DNA of 64,000 nt from Salminus brasiliensis. Taxonomy: Eukaryota; Chordata; Actinopteri; Characiformes; Bryconidae. This document shows positions 10,417-22,680 of this stretch, piece after piece. The stretch lies in assembly GCF_030463535.1 (NCBI RefSeq), contig NC_132894.1, positions 33,799,125 through 33,863,124 on the forward strand. Reading direction: 5' to 3'. The first letter of the stretch is position 1. Every line of letters begins with the position of its first letter. A program made the translations under genes and the position numbers. The notes below the pieces were generated by a model. It had not been told where the DNA came from and ran no database searches. It worked only from the letters and a program-made list of their open reading frames with translations.

Positions 10417-13400
10417 CAGACAAAGACAGACAGACAGACAGATAGACAGATTCGATTTTGGCTCATCAAACAACACATTCTGAAATATTGCATTTTTGTT
10501 TATGTTAATAATCATATATCCTTTCGTTTCTGTAGGTGCACACAGCTTCATGATCCACAACGCTGTGGAAGGTCTGTGTCTGGAGGACTCCCTCAAGGAT
10601 GGTGGAGTTCAGTTAAGGAGATGCAGTCTGGACTCAGAGCCGCAGCAGTGGCTGTGGACAGAGAGATGGTTCCTCATGAATGTGGGCACTGACAGGTGTC
10701 TGTCTGGCCTTCACGATGACCCTATCCAGACAGTGGAATGTGACAGTGGACACCATCTTCAGTGGCAGTGTATGAACCACAGGCTGATCAGTGTGAATCG
10801 TTCTCTGGAGCTGAGTGCACAGAACAGGCGTCTGACTCTGACCAACAGCGGAATAAACACCGGGTGGAAGTCCTTGGATGAAGCAGACATCTGCCAGGAG
10901 AAGCTGAGTAAGTCTGAGGATGGACGTGTTCCAAGTTGGTAGAGCTACACAGAATAGGCCTATATTAAAGGGCCCATATCATGGAAACCTGAAGTTGTCT
11001 TAATTTGATATAAAATAACCTTATGTAGCATTTGAACACTGTCAAAGTCCGGTTTCTGGCTCAGACTGTCCTGAAAGAAAAGCAACAATGGCCTGTTTTG
11101 AATTTTACATTTTTGTGATGTCACAAAACAACGCATTTACATATTTCTGCGTATTCAACAAATTAGCACAGCCCATTTAGCCTAAGAAGTTATAAAACTT
11201 CAGTCTCCAGTCCATATATGGAAATGAAACCACAAAAACAACTCATTCATTTTTTGTGAATTACTAGTGCATGTATATACTGTTTATCCGATTATTGATT
11301 ATTGATTCAGTCCCAGGTGTTTTAGCCCAGACTGCTTTATGAATGAGGCACAATAAAGCACAGCTAACAAGAACAGAGCTCATTTACATAGTCCTAAAGT
11401 CTTAAAGTCTTAAAGGCACACCTTCTTTAGTTGTAATAGTTAAAGAAATGGCAGGATATGGGCCCTTTAAACCACACTAATGACCCCTTAATTTGACCCC
11501 TAATGTAATGTGGTTAAAGACCGGTCTGCATTGCTTCCCCTAATAATCATGAGAAAGCCTTCATTTCAAATCATCTAAGCAGCTGTGATTGGTCAGGACG
11601 TTCACCACACAAAATAAAACATCCCATAATTAGATAGAGGCTTCTTTGCTTTTGCATTTTGATGAAGATAGGGTTTGTCAGGGGTTTTAAGCCATGGCGA
11701 AGGCGGTTGATCTATGTAGATCCACGTCAACTTAGAGAAACATTCAGATGCCTAGGGGTTCTTCAGATTGGTGCAGATGATTCCCCACAGACCTTATAGG
11801 CACTAATAATGGTTCCTCTGTCAGCACCAAGCTAAAGAACCCTTTTTGCTGAGAGAGTATTATTAGTAGAGTACCATAGTAATGATTAAGAAGCAGCCCT
11901 AAATGGTGGTATAGTTCCAATATTCATGCTGCATATTCACACAGGTGGTGAACGTAGCTGCTTCTGAAGAGGAAGGCTATCTAAATTAGTTCATACTAAT
12001 GATATTATTAATACAGAATGGGACTAAGGGGTCAGATGAAATAATGGCTATTGTCATGGATGACCACTAAACAACAAATCATTGGTTAATACCCTGTGAG
12101 TCGCATTATGCTCTAAGTAGAACAGTGTAAGAGGCCTTAAAACAACCTGACCCGAGATCACACTCAGAAATCTTGCAAAAAAAATATATTTAAATATAAA
12201 ATAATATAATATATTTTTTTAAGTATATTAATCACAGTTGCAATATATACCCTATTATTATTGTTATTATCATTGTTCTTATTATAATATAACAATATAT
12301 GATTATTGTTTATAATCATAAATCAAATGTATACAGAAATACATTATAAATCATTTGGTTCACCACATTTTGTGGCGTCCCACAAGGTTCGATTATAGGG
12401 TTTATACTGTAATGCTAACTATGGCAGTAATGTAGTTAAGAGAGTGAAAATCCATGCACAGGGTTTAAGGGGTTAAACAGAAACGTGTGGTATCAATACA
12501 CAAAAGTTCATACAGTGATGTGGTTTTTAAGTGTATGAGTGTATTCTGTGTTGCCCACCACAGGATCCAGACGGCAGAGTGACCCCAGTGAGTTTGAGTT
12601 TACAGAGGCTGACAGGGCCCTAATGGGCCAAAGCATGACCGAAGAACAGAGAGAGTACCTCCGGTGGTTCTACCGCACTGAAGACTGTGAGTCTACCCAA
12701 TGTTCCCTATGGCATTTTCACACGTGTTTTACATAACATATAACTATCAGATACATCTGAATGGATCTAAATAGTAATAGTTTAGGGATATTGGAGGGCC
12801 TGAAGGTCCACAGCACTACAAAGTGTCTTCCCAGCTTTAAAGACAGCCATAGAGTTAGATAGATAGCATATTACTCCTTAGTCACCTGGGGAAAATGCTC
12901 AGATACAGGTTTACAAGCCTATTTACCACCCTGTTATTTGGCCCGAGCTCTGCTTTTATTGTCTGGTTTACAGCAGCCCAATGCCTCATAGCTGCAAAGC
13001 CAAGCTTAGCCTAGCCTAGCTTAGCTTTTAACACCTTAATAAAAGTGCAGGGTCTAAGCAGACAGTATTGCTGTCCTCTCAGTGTCCTCTCTGTCTCCAG
13101 TCAGCATGGTGTGTACATAGCTAGCTGAACAGATTGTGGTAGGGTCTGGTAGGGTTAGCTGTTGGCCTAACATCCTCCCATTTTTTAGGGGTTTAAATAG
13201 AACTGGTCAAGACTGTGATGTAACAGTTCTGGGCTTTTGAAATTGGCTCATTTTACAGCTCTGCTTGGTTCTGCTGGATGTTCTTTTGAAGGAGCAACAG
13301 CGGTGTTTAAGGTTCAGGGTTTGTCACTTCCATGTACTTAACTCTCACTACTCAGCTAGGCCAAGTTTCCCATTTTGGGGAACCTTTACAATGCCTGATT

Positions 13401-15500
13401 CATCTCAGATGCTAACCGACAAGCCATCCATGACCTCAATGAGGTTAAGAAGATAAAATACTAAACGGAGCAGGGTCATTGACCTCCACAAAGTGGGTTT
13501 GGCACTGCTAGTTTACAGCCTATAAACATAATCAGACATGATTGCAATGCTGGTTATCATTACAGCTGGCAGCACTGACCATTTATTGCCCAATTTTGAT
13601 CTCTGGAAATGAATTCTCTAAAAAAGGTCTACTGTGCAATCATAAAAGATTACCCAGAATTCAAATCTACTGAAGAGACAGAGGAAACGCACTAATGTGA
13701 TATGAAATATCATTAAAATAGGCCCTTGTGATTAGACTGCTGTTTGTGATTAGACTGCTGCTACTTTTTAAAATTTCTTTGCTTTCTCACTTTCCTATTT
13801 ATGTTTACCCTTCTTATATTCTAAATTTATTAGAATTATTAGCATTATATTATTTATTCAATTCATTGCTCTTTGGGAGTAACTGGGACCCCATTTAAAG
13901 TCTCCTTGAATTCTTGAATCCTATACCAACCACAGAACTGACTGATTGCCCAAAGATAACAGGCCTTGCTTTACCATTTGCGATGTTTGTAAGACGGTAG
14001 ACAATGTTTAGCACCCTAACAAGACCTGGTTCCTTCTTTCACAGCCACTCCATGGGTGTTTGCAATGCTGGCCTTGTCTTTCCTGGCTCTCATGTTGGGC
14101 TGCGTGCTCTTGGTCATGGGAATGATGGGTAACAGGTCAGTATTCACATTAAACACACAGTGATGGCTACTTGGTGGGGAACTTCTGGGGACAGTTTTGA
14201 TTTAATGTGAAGGTCATTGACATAAAGTCACTCCCTTATTCCAATATTACTTCATTCAATGGCAAAATACACGCTACACACATTGTATACATCAAGACAA
14301 GCTAGAAATCGTGTTGCTGTTTGAACTGCCTTTGCGAGCTAAAATGACCTAAAATGCATTCTGAGCTTAGCTGGGACACAATAAAACATATTCTGAGCAT
14401 GATCAGCATCCAGAATTGTAGCAAACGATGGATGTCCATGTGGGAAGAAAAAAAGTAAATGTATTTATCAAATATATTTTAAAAATACTTTTAAAGATAT
14501 TTTTGAAACATATATTTGGATTATATATAAGATATAATAATAAATACAATTTAAATAATAATATACAAATATAAAATACCAATAAATATATGTTATTAAA
14601 TATTTTTTTAAATGCACTTGTTTTCATTCTGGCTTTAAAAAATGCTTTTATAGACTAAAATCTATATTTTATATAGTCTTAAATCTATATTTGCTAATAC
14701 TTAACTTTAAGAAATGCTACATATCTGTGATGAGTATTTGGATGTATGGCATTATATTCTTTAAAAAAATGTAGTGTGTGAAATTATTTAGTTTTTTTTT
14801 TATTAAATACAATATTATATAATAACATTAAATGGCTAAAAAGGAAGTTCCTTTAATTTCCTTTCATTTCTGCAAACTGGAATTGAAATAGTTTAAGAAT
14901 CTAGCAGTAATGTTGACATTTATGATTCTGGTCTGTTAAAAATTATATATATATATTTTATATTTGTATGAATGAGCATTTACAAACTAGGAACCCACTG
15001 AAACCCATTCATTTTGAACTCTCACAAGATAGCGCCCTCTAGTGTATGACCAGTCCAGAACACCTTACTGCCTGACAGTTCTCCACACCAGAAATCCTTT
15101 GATTCAACAGTTATATGTTCCAAAACCCAGGACTAGAAACTGGCCTCAAGTGGTCCAAATTCATCCCTCTTCTCAGGGTCTTTCTGACCTTCCTTCTCAT
15201 CCCTTCTGCAGAAACAGGAGGAAGATAGCCAAGTACAAGGCCGCTTCCTCTGCAGTCTCTTCCCCAGCGAAGCTCGAGCTGGAGGAGCTTCAGGTCATCA
15301 CTCACGCCAAAGAGGTCAACAACTTGCACTCTGCACCCACGCAAGACAGTCACCTGGACATGAATGAATCAACAGGGGGCGCCAGCGAGACAGAGGCGCT
15401 GAAGCCCGGGGAAATTCTAGTCTCCTGGAAGGATGGAAACGTCTCTAATCTGTTTTCTGATCCTCTGAAGGACAGAGAGGACGAGAACATACACCAGTGA
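10005..15500 (+). CDS. slc51b: Lectin-domain/organic solute transporter beta fusion (slc51b-like)
   Basis: Five coding exons join in frame to 310 codons: 10005-10062, 10536-10907, 12564-12686, 14045-14135, 15212-15500. Exon 1 is a signal peptide (MAPLQEMLRLWIALCLMWPG). Exon 2 (about residues 20-143) is a cysteine-rich, R-type beta-trefoil lectin domain like the N-terminal domain of mannose receptors (FMIHNAVEGLCLED, repeated QW motifs, final GWKSLDEADIC). Exons 3-5 are OST-beta: the juxtamembrane motif YLRWFYRTEDSTPW (175-188; human WFFRVEDASPW), one membrane helix (189-212), the basic stop RNRRK (215-219) and a cytoplasmic tail with VITHAKEVNNL. OST-beta partners OST-alpha in basolateral export of bile acids and steroids. 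Human SLC51B, 128 residues, has no lectin domain. Its neighbour rasl12 agrees with the human locus. Introns hold microsatellite and MITE sequence. Alternative: exons 1-2 could be a separate transcript. Confidence 0.85.
10111..10451. repeat. (GATA)n/(GACA)n compound microsatellite
   Basis: About 340 bp of alternating GATA and GACA tetranucleotides in intron 1 of the slc51b-like gene. The reverse strand gives long Leu-Ser-Ile-Tyr frames in three phases, which are artefacts of the repeat. Confidence 0.97.
10965..11470. mobile_element. TTAA-ended MITE with perfect 16-bp inverted termini
   Basis: TTAAAGGGCCCATATC at 10965-10980 is exactly inverted at 11455-11470. The 506-bp interior has no coding potential. 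The TTAA ends suggest a piggyBac-type target, but this is not proven because TTAA may also be part of the terminus. It lies in intron 2 of the slc51b-like gene. A related fragment with TTTAAAGGGCTCATATTG lies near 30825. Confidence 0.8.
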
Positions 15501-15551
15501 GACATGGACCAAATATCAGTTCATGGACCAGATCAACAGATATCTCCTCTG

Positions 15552-15938
15552 ATCAGCCATAACATTAAAACCACCGGCCTAATTTTGTGAAGCTCTGCCC
15601 CATTGACTTGGCGTGGACTTCACAAAACCTCTGAAGGTTGCAGCAGATCCTTTAAGTCCTGTAAGTTGTGAGGTGAGGCCTCCATGAGCAGTCATGAGCT
15701 TGTTGCTGGTGCACTGGTTGTTCTTCCCTGGAGCCCTTTTGGTAGATACTGACCACTGCATACCAGGAGCAGCCCACAAGCTGACCCAGATGTCTAGCCA
15801 TCACAGTTTGGTTCTTGTCAAAGAGGCTCAGATTCTTTCACAAGCTTCCAGCACCTTCAAGAACTGACGGCCACTGGAACCAGACCATCAATGTTATTCA
15901 CTACTACACCTGGCAGTGGTTTTAATGTTATGGCTGAT
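15552..15938. mobile_element. MITE in the slc51b-like 3' UTR
   Basis: Inverted termini ATCAGCCATAACATTAAAAC (left) and the matching TTTTAATGTTATGGCTGAT (right, ending at 15938). It starts 51 bp after the stop codon and ends before the first AATAAA at 16068, so it should be part of the mature 3' UTR. Same family as 4121-4568. Confidence 0.85.
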
Positions 15939-16067
15939 TGGTGTAAATTGAAATAATTCATAAGACAAAGCAAAATAATTCCAATATAAAACTGGAAATC
16001 ACTACATTCTGTTGGATTTGTGGAATAGACCATCACTGGAGCCGCAGTTTACTGTGTTCTTTGGCGC

Positions 16068-16073
16068 AATAAA
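16068..16073 (+). terminator. polyadenylation signal AATAAA, slc51b-like gene
   Basis: First AATAAA after the stop codon at 15500, giving a 3' UTR of about 590 bp. Further AATAAA motifs follow at 16133-16240, so alternative ends are possible. From 16090 to 16820 no gene was seen; the DNA is AT-rich and separates two convergent genes. Confidence 0.55.
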
Positions 16074-16821
16074 CCCGACTCAGGAGTTCATGTGGGATTC
16101 CAGGACTTGGATTGACCATATATATATATTTTTAATAAATTTTTAATTTTTAATAAACAAAATATGTGGAAAAAATCCATAAAACCCTGTGTGTGGAGTA
16201 AAGGCACAAAAATGTTGTAAATAAAATAAAATAAATGTTGTAACTGTCAACTCTGTTAAATGGCATACTTGAAATGTCCCCGTAGCTTCAGAATAGGCCG
16301 TATGGCCAGTTGGTAAGGGTAAAACAAAAAAGTGGTTAATCTGAATTTTTTGGTAAAAGAAATTTTAAAATTAAAAAATTAAATAAAAAAAATAAAAATT
16401 AGGGACTACTTTGCCATACAGTATATCCCTCCACCCAGCATGTAGCTGTTAAGAAATAAGGTGTGTTTTAGGCCAAAACTAGGATTCAAAACTATTGTAA
16501 TACAACATCTCAGGCACCAGGAGCGCCGTAGGGGGGTGGGTTTTAGGACAATTCTGAGGACCCTTAAGAATATATTAGAGAATTATATTATCTGTTATAG
16601 TTGTGGGGCCCAGTGTAATGTCTATTCATGGGGTCCAAAATCCCAGTATATCTGTAACCATTTCCACTTAATAATCTTTAGTGAGGGAGCTTCTATAGGC
16701 ACTGATTCTCAACATCTGATTTGTCCGAAAAATAAGTATCTCCCCTTTAACTGTGGTAACTGTGGTAGAACCACCTGAACACGTCACGTATGTCCCAGTG
16801 CCAGCAGGGGGCAGCACAGAG

Positions 16822-19800
16822 TCAGAAGATTTTGAAGCCTTTGAGAAGGGTGAGCGTGGGGGCCCTGCGTTTGCTCTGGGCTCTGGAGGACTTGACCGTC
16901 ACCAGCTTGGCGGTGGCCGGGGTGGGCAGCTCCTTGTAGCAGGGCAGGAGTGGAGGGGCTGCTGAAAGGTTGATGGTGGGTCTGTCTTCGCTGATGAAGA
17001 GCGGCCGGACCGTCAGGCTCCTCTCAGCCTCGCGCCGGACCTCCCGGACAGCTTCGTGGAAAACATGCCGGACAGACAAGAAGTCCAGACAGGCGGACAC
17101 CTCGAAGAACAGGCAGCTGAAGCGGGCAGCCAGAGATGCACCGTCTGACTTACTGACCTGTCTGCAAGTGAGAGAGGGGTATGAGTACAGGCTGGTAAAG
17201 GTACAGGTATTGAAATCTACTGTAAACACACTCTCACCACCAGGTAACACTCAGGAGCTCAGGTACCTCAGGACAACCCTTTCCTCCTGGCTTTCATTCC
17301 TCAGCTCAAACAGCTGCTCTGAACTCCTGCTTTCAAACCCGACTCCTCACACTCCATAAACCTGCTGCAGTTTAAAGCCTTCCTGATATAAAACCGCCCC
17401 TAAATCTCCTCAGTAAACAACCTCAGGTGCAGGTTTACTGTGATCTCACCCAGCTGTCAGACCATCTGGATGAGGCGTCACTTACTTCTAAGGAGAGCGA
17501 GCAGAGGTATCTGCTTCCTCATGGCTCACATCCATCTCTAAATATTTAACCACTGTACAGGTTATAATTCAGGATCATTTACTGGAGTAGCAAACAGTGA
17601 TCACCTCACACCTTCACCCTGAAGTGTGTTTCCCATCCACAGCAGATCTACTTACTGTTTAAAAATATTTAATCACACATTCAGGTAATGATCTTACACA
17701 CAGACACATTCTAAAGCATAACTAGTGCTTATTTATTACATTTAATATTTATTATTAATATTTGTATTGTTATTTTTTATTATTACATTATTTGATATGT
17801 TAAATTCAGAAAATGAACAGTAATTATCTAGAAATATTCTGTATTTAAATGTTAAATTTTGTTAGATTTATTCACTAGAAAACCAACAAATGGTAAACCT
17901 TTGCATAAGATTTTATTTGATAAGCAATAACTAGTACACTAAAGATGTATGTATGTATAAAACATGTTTAATATACTATAATATACTTTCATATACTTTA
18001 ATACACTACAAAATATACTTCAATCTAATCTTTAAATTATATGTGTATGAGTTATAACATATGTAATAATTATTTAATAAATAATCCATAATTAAAAACA
18101 ATTTATTTATTATTTATCAATTTATGTGTCATTCTGAGTATTTATTTGGAAACAGGACTGAATTAAAAAATTAATTCTACAAGTCTAGTTTTCTGTTATT
18201 TTGTCAAGATTACTCACCTCGAGATTTGAATGCATTTTTTTATTATTATTATATATATTTTTATTATACATTTATTCTTGTAGTTATAGCCCTCTTAATT
18301 ATGTATAATTTATTATTTAAAAATATTAACATTTATTTTAACTTGTTTTTATTTTGTCACTGCCCAAAAAATAAATATATTACATTTAATTACATATTAA
18401 TTATATTTTTTTACTTTGAAAAATGAACCAATAGAAATGCTCCAAATAGATTTACAGTTTTTTTGCTCCTCCTGTAAAGTTGCCATTTTAGAGATATTGT
18501 CTTTTTGACAGGAACAATACTGTCAAACTGTCTCCAGTGTCTGAACGGTGAGTCTGGATGAACCTGTATCTCTCCATGTCCACTTTGTTGCCCAGTAGAA
18601 TGATGGGAGCCTCAGGCTGCAGGCCTTTGGTGTACAGCGTTACGGTCTCCAGATACTGCTGACACACCTCGAAGCTGTATCTGTTATCGATACTGTAGAC
18701 GATGAGAAAAGCACTGGCCCAAGCCAGGTAACGCTCACAGTTCACAGGTCCATCCTGAAGACAAACACAGAGCAACAGCAGAAGATGAAGGAATAGGCTG
18801 CTGAGGTTAGAGCTTCTCCTAAGCTGCCTGAACCTGAACGCAGTGGCTAGTCAGAACACGTCTTACTGCTACTGCTTATTTTACATAAACAATCTCGGGC
18901 TGACCACATCAATTACCTTGATTAATGAAGAAATGATTGATTAATTGAGTAATCAGAATAGACAGCACAACAATCAGCGCTCTACCAGTCTAGCTGACCT
19001 CTGTTGACCTCTCTGTTGTCCTCTGAGATCAGATTTGCGCCCCATTCTGACGGTTGCTCTAAGCATTACCTGTATCTACATGGTTTTATACATTTATGCA
19101 CTGCCGCCACACGATTGGCTGATTAGATAATTGATTGGCATGAATGAGCAGATGTGCTGGTGTTCAGTCCTCCATCAGGTTCTACGGTATGAGGATCTTA
19201 GGTAAGAAGACCTAAGTAAATCACAAGGGTTTGGAGAAAAGGCCACGAAGCAGAAGGTTCCTGAGGATGGAATCCCTCATGCTCATCAAGCTCATCATTG
19301 CCTCTGCATGTCTGTTTCAGATTAAACTCAATCAGAGCAGTGCAGATCATTACCTGGTCAGCCGTGTCCATCACTTTGACCAGAACTGGCTGCTGGTCCA
19401 CAAGCTCCTCTGAGGAATACGTGTCTTCTACAAACAGAATCGAGAATGGACACCACATTTTTCATTAGGCCTCTTCACATCAACCACACTCCATATTTTT
19501 CCAACATCAAGGCTTCCAGCGTCCACATACTTACGCAACAGGTCTGACTCAACATGTTTCTCCTGCAGGAGGAAATTGAGGCAATCCATCTGCTTACCAT
19601 ATGACTAACGATTTAACAGGTTACGGTTTAAGCGAGGCGACAGCGTGATATACTGGACCTTCTTAACCCGTTTCAGAAGACTGGACTGCACAGGACAGAG
19701 TCATGCACGGTCAAACGACAACATGCTGCACTGCAACTGCAACTCACCGAGGTTTGGATCGTATTCGCTGATGAACCTCTTTGTGAGGAACTTCACAGTC

Positions 19801-20303
19801 AGGGCTGCAAAAAAGGACACACACAAAGTTCCTGTGACTCCAAGCATGGAATTACAGTCAGTTATATAACATAAGGTCTCCTGGGGGCCGTGGAAAGTCG
19901 ACTTCCCCCCAAAACATTCTCATGAAATATGACATTTGAGTAGGCGCTTCCTCTCCCTCCAAATAAACACTGCTTACCATAAGCAATGGCTAGCTTAATA
20001 CAGTCTAGAGACAACACTGCCCCCGATCCCAGATGTTGCTAGAAGGCCTACAGTGGAAAATGCTGGATCGGATGGATATGGGAGGGAAATCTGAACGAAT
20101 GGAGATACTACCTCCACCAAGTTTAAAAGCAATTAGAATTACCACTCTTGTAAATATCCCCATTATATATATAGATTACTGTGGTCAGGTGTTCGCTTAA
20201 GATCTCTATTCCAAAATAAACATAACATGAACTTATTAATTAATAGGTTTAATTAATCAAGTAGACAAAAGTCAAAATACTTTTCAATTAATGTATCACA
20301 TAA

Positions 20304-20349
<46 letters not shown>

Positions 20350-21357
20350 TATATATGTATATATATGTCTAAATAATAATAATTATATATTTACATATTC
20401 AATAATATTTTATATAACATTTTTATTATATAATTTAATATAATATAATATAATATAATATAATATAATATAATATAATATATTTTAAGTAGCTTTTATG
20501 TTGAAAAAAGTCAAAAAGTGTACCAAGAAAATAATAAACTAGTGATAAATCTGAAATAAAATTAATCACTATTTTGTTTATGTCACTATAGCACTTAATA
20601 CAGTCATAATTTCATAATAATGTAATAACACCCAACCTGTTACTGAAATGTGCACATATGCAATAGTCACATTGCAGGATGAGCAATGTCAAATTATTCT
20701 CACTAATCTCATTTTACATGCCATATTTCCCCAAGGCAGATTATATATGGGCAATATGATTTATCTTACTCCAATAGTGGACACCCAGAGTGCATTACCA
20801 ATAGAATGGCATGTCAATCACTGACTTTTGGTGATATCTGGTGGAAAGTGTTTTTTTATTTTAATTATTTTTTTTGTGTTGTAATATATATTTTAAGAAA
20901 AACAATATTATATATAGTATTATATGTGTATTTATCAATGTATTTAGTTAACAAAATGTAGGATTAATTCTTGGAAAAACGTATTACAATATTAAGTGAA
21001 TACCCCTCTGCCATGAGCATTACATTCAAGACCGAAATGACTTCAAAACAATTGTCTCAGTCGTCTGGTTCCATTCACCACCACTGTGAGCAATTCTGAC
21101 TGGGTCCTCTTTCTCTGAACCGGAGCGCTCCACACCAAATCCAATCAGATCTCTTTATTCACATCATAAGCCTTTAATTATGCATCCATTTTAAAACGTT
21201 GGTGGATTTCCCCTTTAAAGCTGAGTATCATTATAGATGCCATACCTGACTTGCCAGAACCCAAAGCTCCCAGCACCACCACATTGCACTCTGCAGGCTC
21301 GTGCTCTGGTACTGTCACGATATTGCACGTTCTGGATTTCCCAAACATCAGAGCCAT
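16822..21357 (-). CDS. rasl12: Ras-like family member 12 GTPase
   Basis: Five coding exons give 257 residues: 21246-21357, 19748-19804, 19354-19427, 18564-18754, 16822-17161 (stop at 16824-16822). The phases fit throughout. GTPase motifs: P-loop GALGSGKS (30-37), switch I around DPNLEDTYSSEE, DTADQ (77-81) in place of the DTAGQ box, NKVD (137-140) and EVSA (165-168). The C terminus (AKLVTVKSSRAQSKR then TLTLLKGFKIF) is nearly identical to human RASL12 and has no CaaX lipidation box. The cellular role is poorly known; it is an atypical small Ras-like protein. The exon 4 donor (AG/GTTCAT) is weak. A good acceptor (CTCCTTTTTCCAG) 20 bp before the ATG suggests an upstream non-coding exon. It is convergent with slc51b and divergent from kbtbd13. 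Confidence 0.97.
18418..18515 (-). mobile_element. MITE family B fragment
   Basis: GAACCAATAGAAATGCTCCAAAT, broken from the full element, is followed by TTGCTCCTCCTGTAAAGTTG and CATTTTAGAGATA, the family's reverse orientation. It lies just 3' of rasl12 exon 4. Confidence 0.6.
20309..20483. repeat. (TA)n and (TATAA)n simple repeats
   Basis: TA dinucleotides at about 20309-20346 and TATAA pentamers at about 20436-20483, in rasl12 intron 1. The rest of that intron is AT-rich and featureless. Confidence 0.9.
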
Positions 21358-21719
21358 CCTGAGCAGCAGGTGATGCCCTGGAAAAAGGAGCGAGTTCTCA
21401 GCAGCTCTGCTTCACCTGTCTCCTGCAGGAGGTTCTGCTTGATGGACACTCGTGAGCTTCTTTCGCAATCCAGCAGGACTTTCCAGGGTTTCTTCCACCG
21501 CGCGCCATCCCCCAGTCTCACACAAGCGCATCTAGGCGTCCTGTGGTGATCTGGCTATCTGGGTAAGTCGCTCATGCTGTGCAGAGGCAGAGCTCCTGAG
21601 GCTGAGAGCTTCTCACACTGCAGGCTGAGCAACGCTGTGTGCGGATGGTGGAGCTCGTGTGGGCTTGGCAATGTGGAAACCGCGCCTCCCAACTGAAGAC
21701 ACTGATCCCAGATCACACG

Positions 21720-22680
21720 GTGCACCCAACCAACCACATGGGGTAGCACAGCAACCACTTTAACTGCCATAGCAACCACTAACCTTAGCATGACCATTGC
21801 AGCCATGCTAGCAAGCACCTTAGCACCCATTCAGCAACACCTAAGCAACCTACCTAGGAACACTTTAGCGCAATCACCATAGCAACTGCCTGGAACACCA
21901 AGGAACACCTTAGCAACACAATAGCACTCAGCTACTATCACCTTAGTGACTATCTGAAATACCATAGTAACTGGCTTAGCAATATTGTCCCAGTGCAATG
22001 CTGTTGCACTCACTTAACAACACCGTAGCAACCATCAGAGACAGTATTGCAACCACTTAAAATACAGCAGCAACCACCTGCAACACTTAAGCAACCACCC
22101 TGGCAACCACCAAACACCTTAGCATCACAATAGCACCCAACTAGCATCACCTTAGTGACCATCTGAAACACTATAGCAACTATAGCACAATAGCAACTGC
22201 CAAGAAAGACCTTAGCAACCACAGCAACCACCTGGAACACTTAAGCAACCACCCTGGCAACCAATAAGAAACGCATTAGCAACACAATAGCACCCAACTA
22301 GCATCACCTTAGCGACCATCTGAAATACCATAGCAACTGCCATAGCAACCTCTCAGAAACACCTTAGTAACCACAGCCACCACCCGAGACACAATAGCAT
22401 CCACTTTAAATACAACAGCAACCACCTGAGACACTATAGCAACCACTTAAAATACAATAGCAACCACCTGGAACACCTAAGCAACCACCCTGGCAACCAC
22501 CAAGAAACACCTTAGGACCGCAATAGCACCCAACTAGCATCACCTTGGCAAACATCTAAAATACCCTAGCAACTGCCTGAAACACTATTAAAGCAACCGC
22601 TCAAAATACAATAACAACCACCCAGAACACCTTAGCAACCGTCATAGCAACAACCTGATATGTTATAGCAACCACTCATG
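21720..22680. repeat. degenerate TAGCAACCAC-type tandem array
   Basis: About 960 bp built of variants of TAGCAACCACCTGGAACACC, with TTAGCACCCAACTAGCATCACC inserts recurring at about 21930, 22130, 22290 and 22530. Unit length varies from about 25 to 50 bp. It fills most of the space between the divergent rasl12 and kbtbd13 starts. Valine/cysteine-rich frames on the minus strand are by-products. Confidence 0.9.

Noticed and set aside
10051-10596. Long minus-strand frames rich in Leu-Ser-Ile-Tyr-Cys-Val
   Set aside because: They are the translation of the GATA/GACA microsatellite in three phases and have no start context or conservation.
21555-22240. Val/Cys-rich minus-strand frames between rasl12 and kbtbd13
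   Set aside because: Generated by the TAGCAACCAC tandem array.
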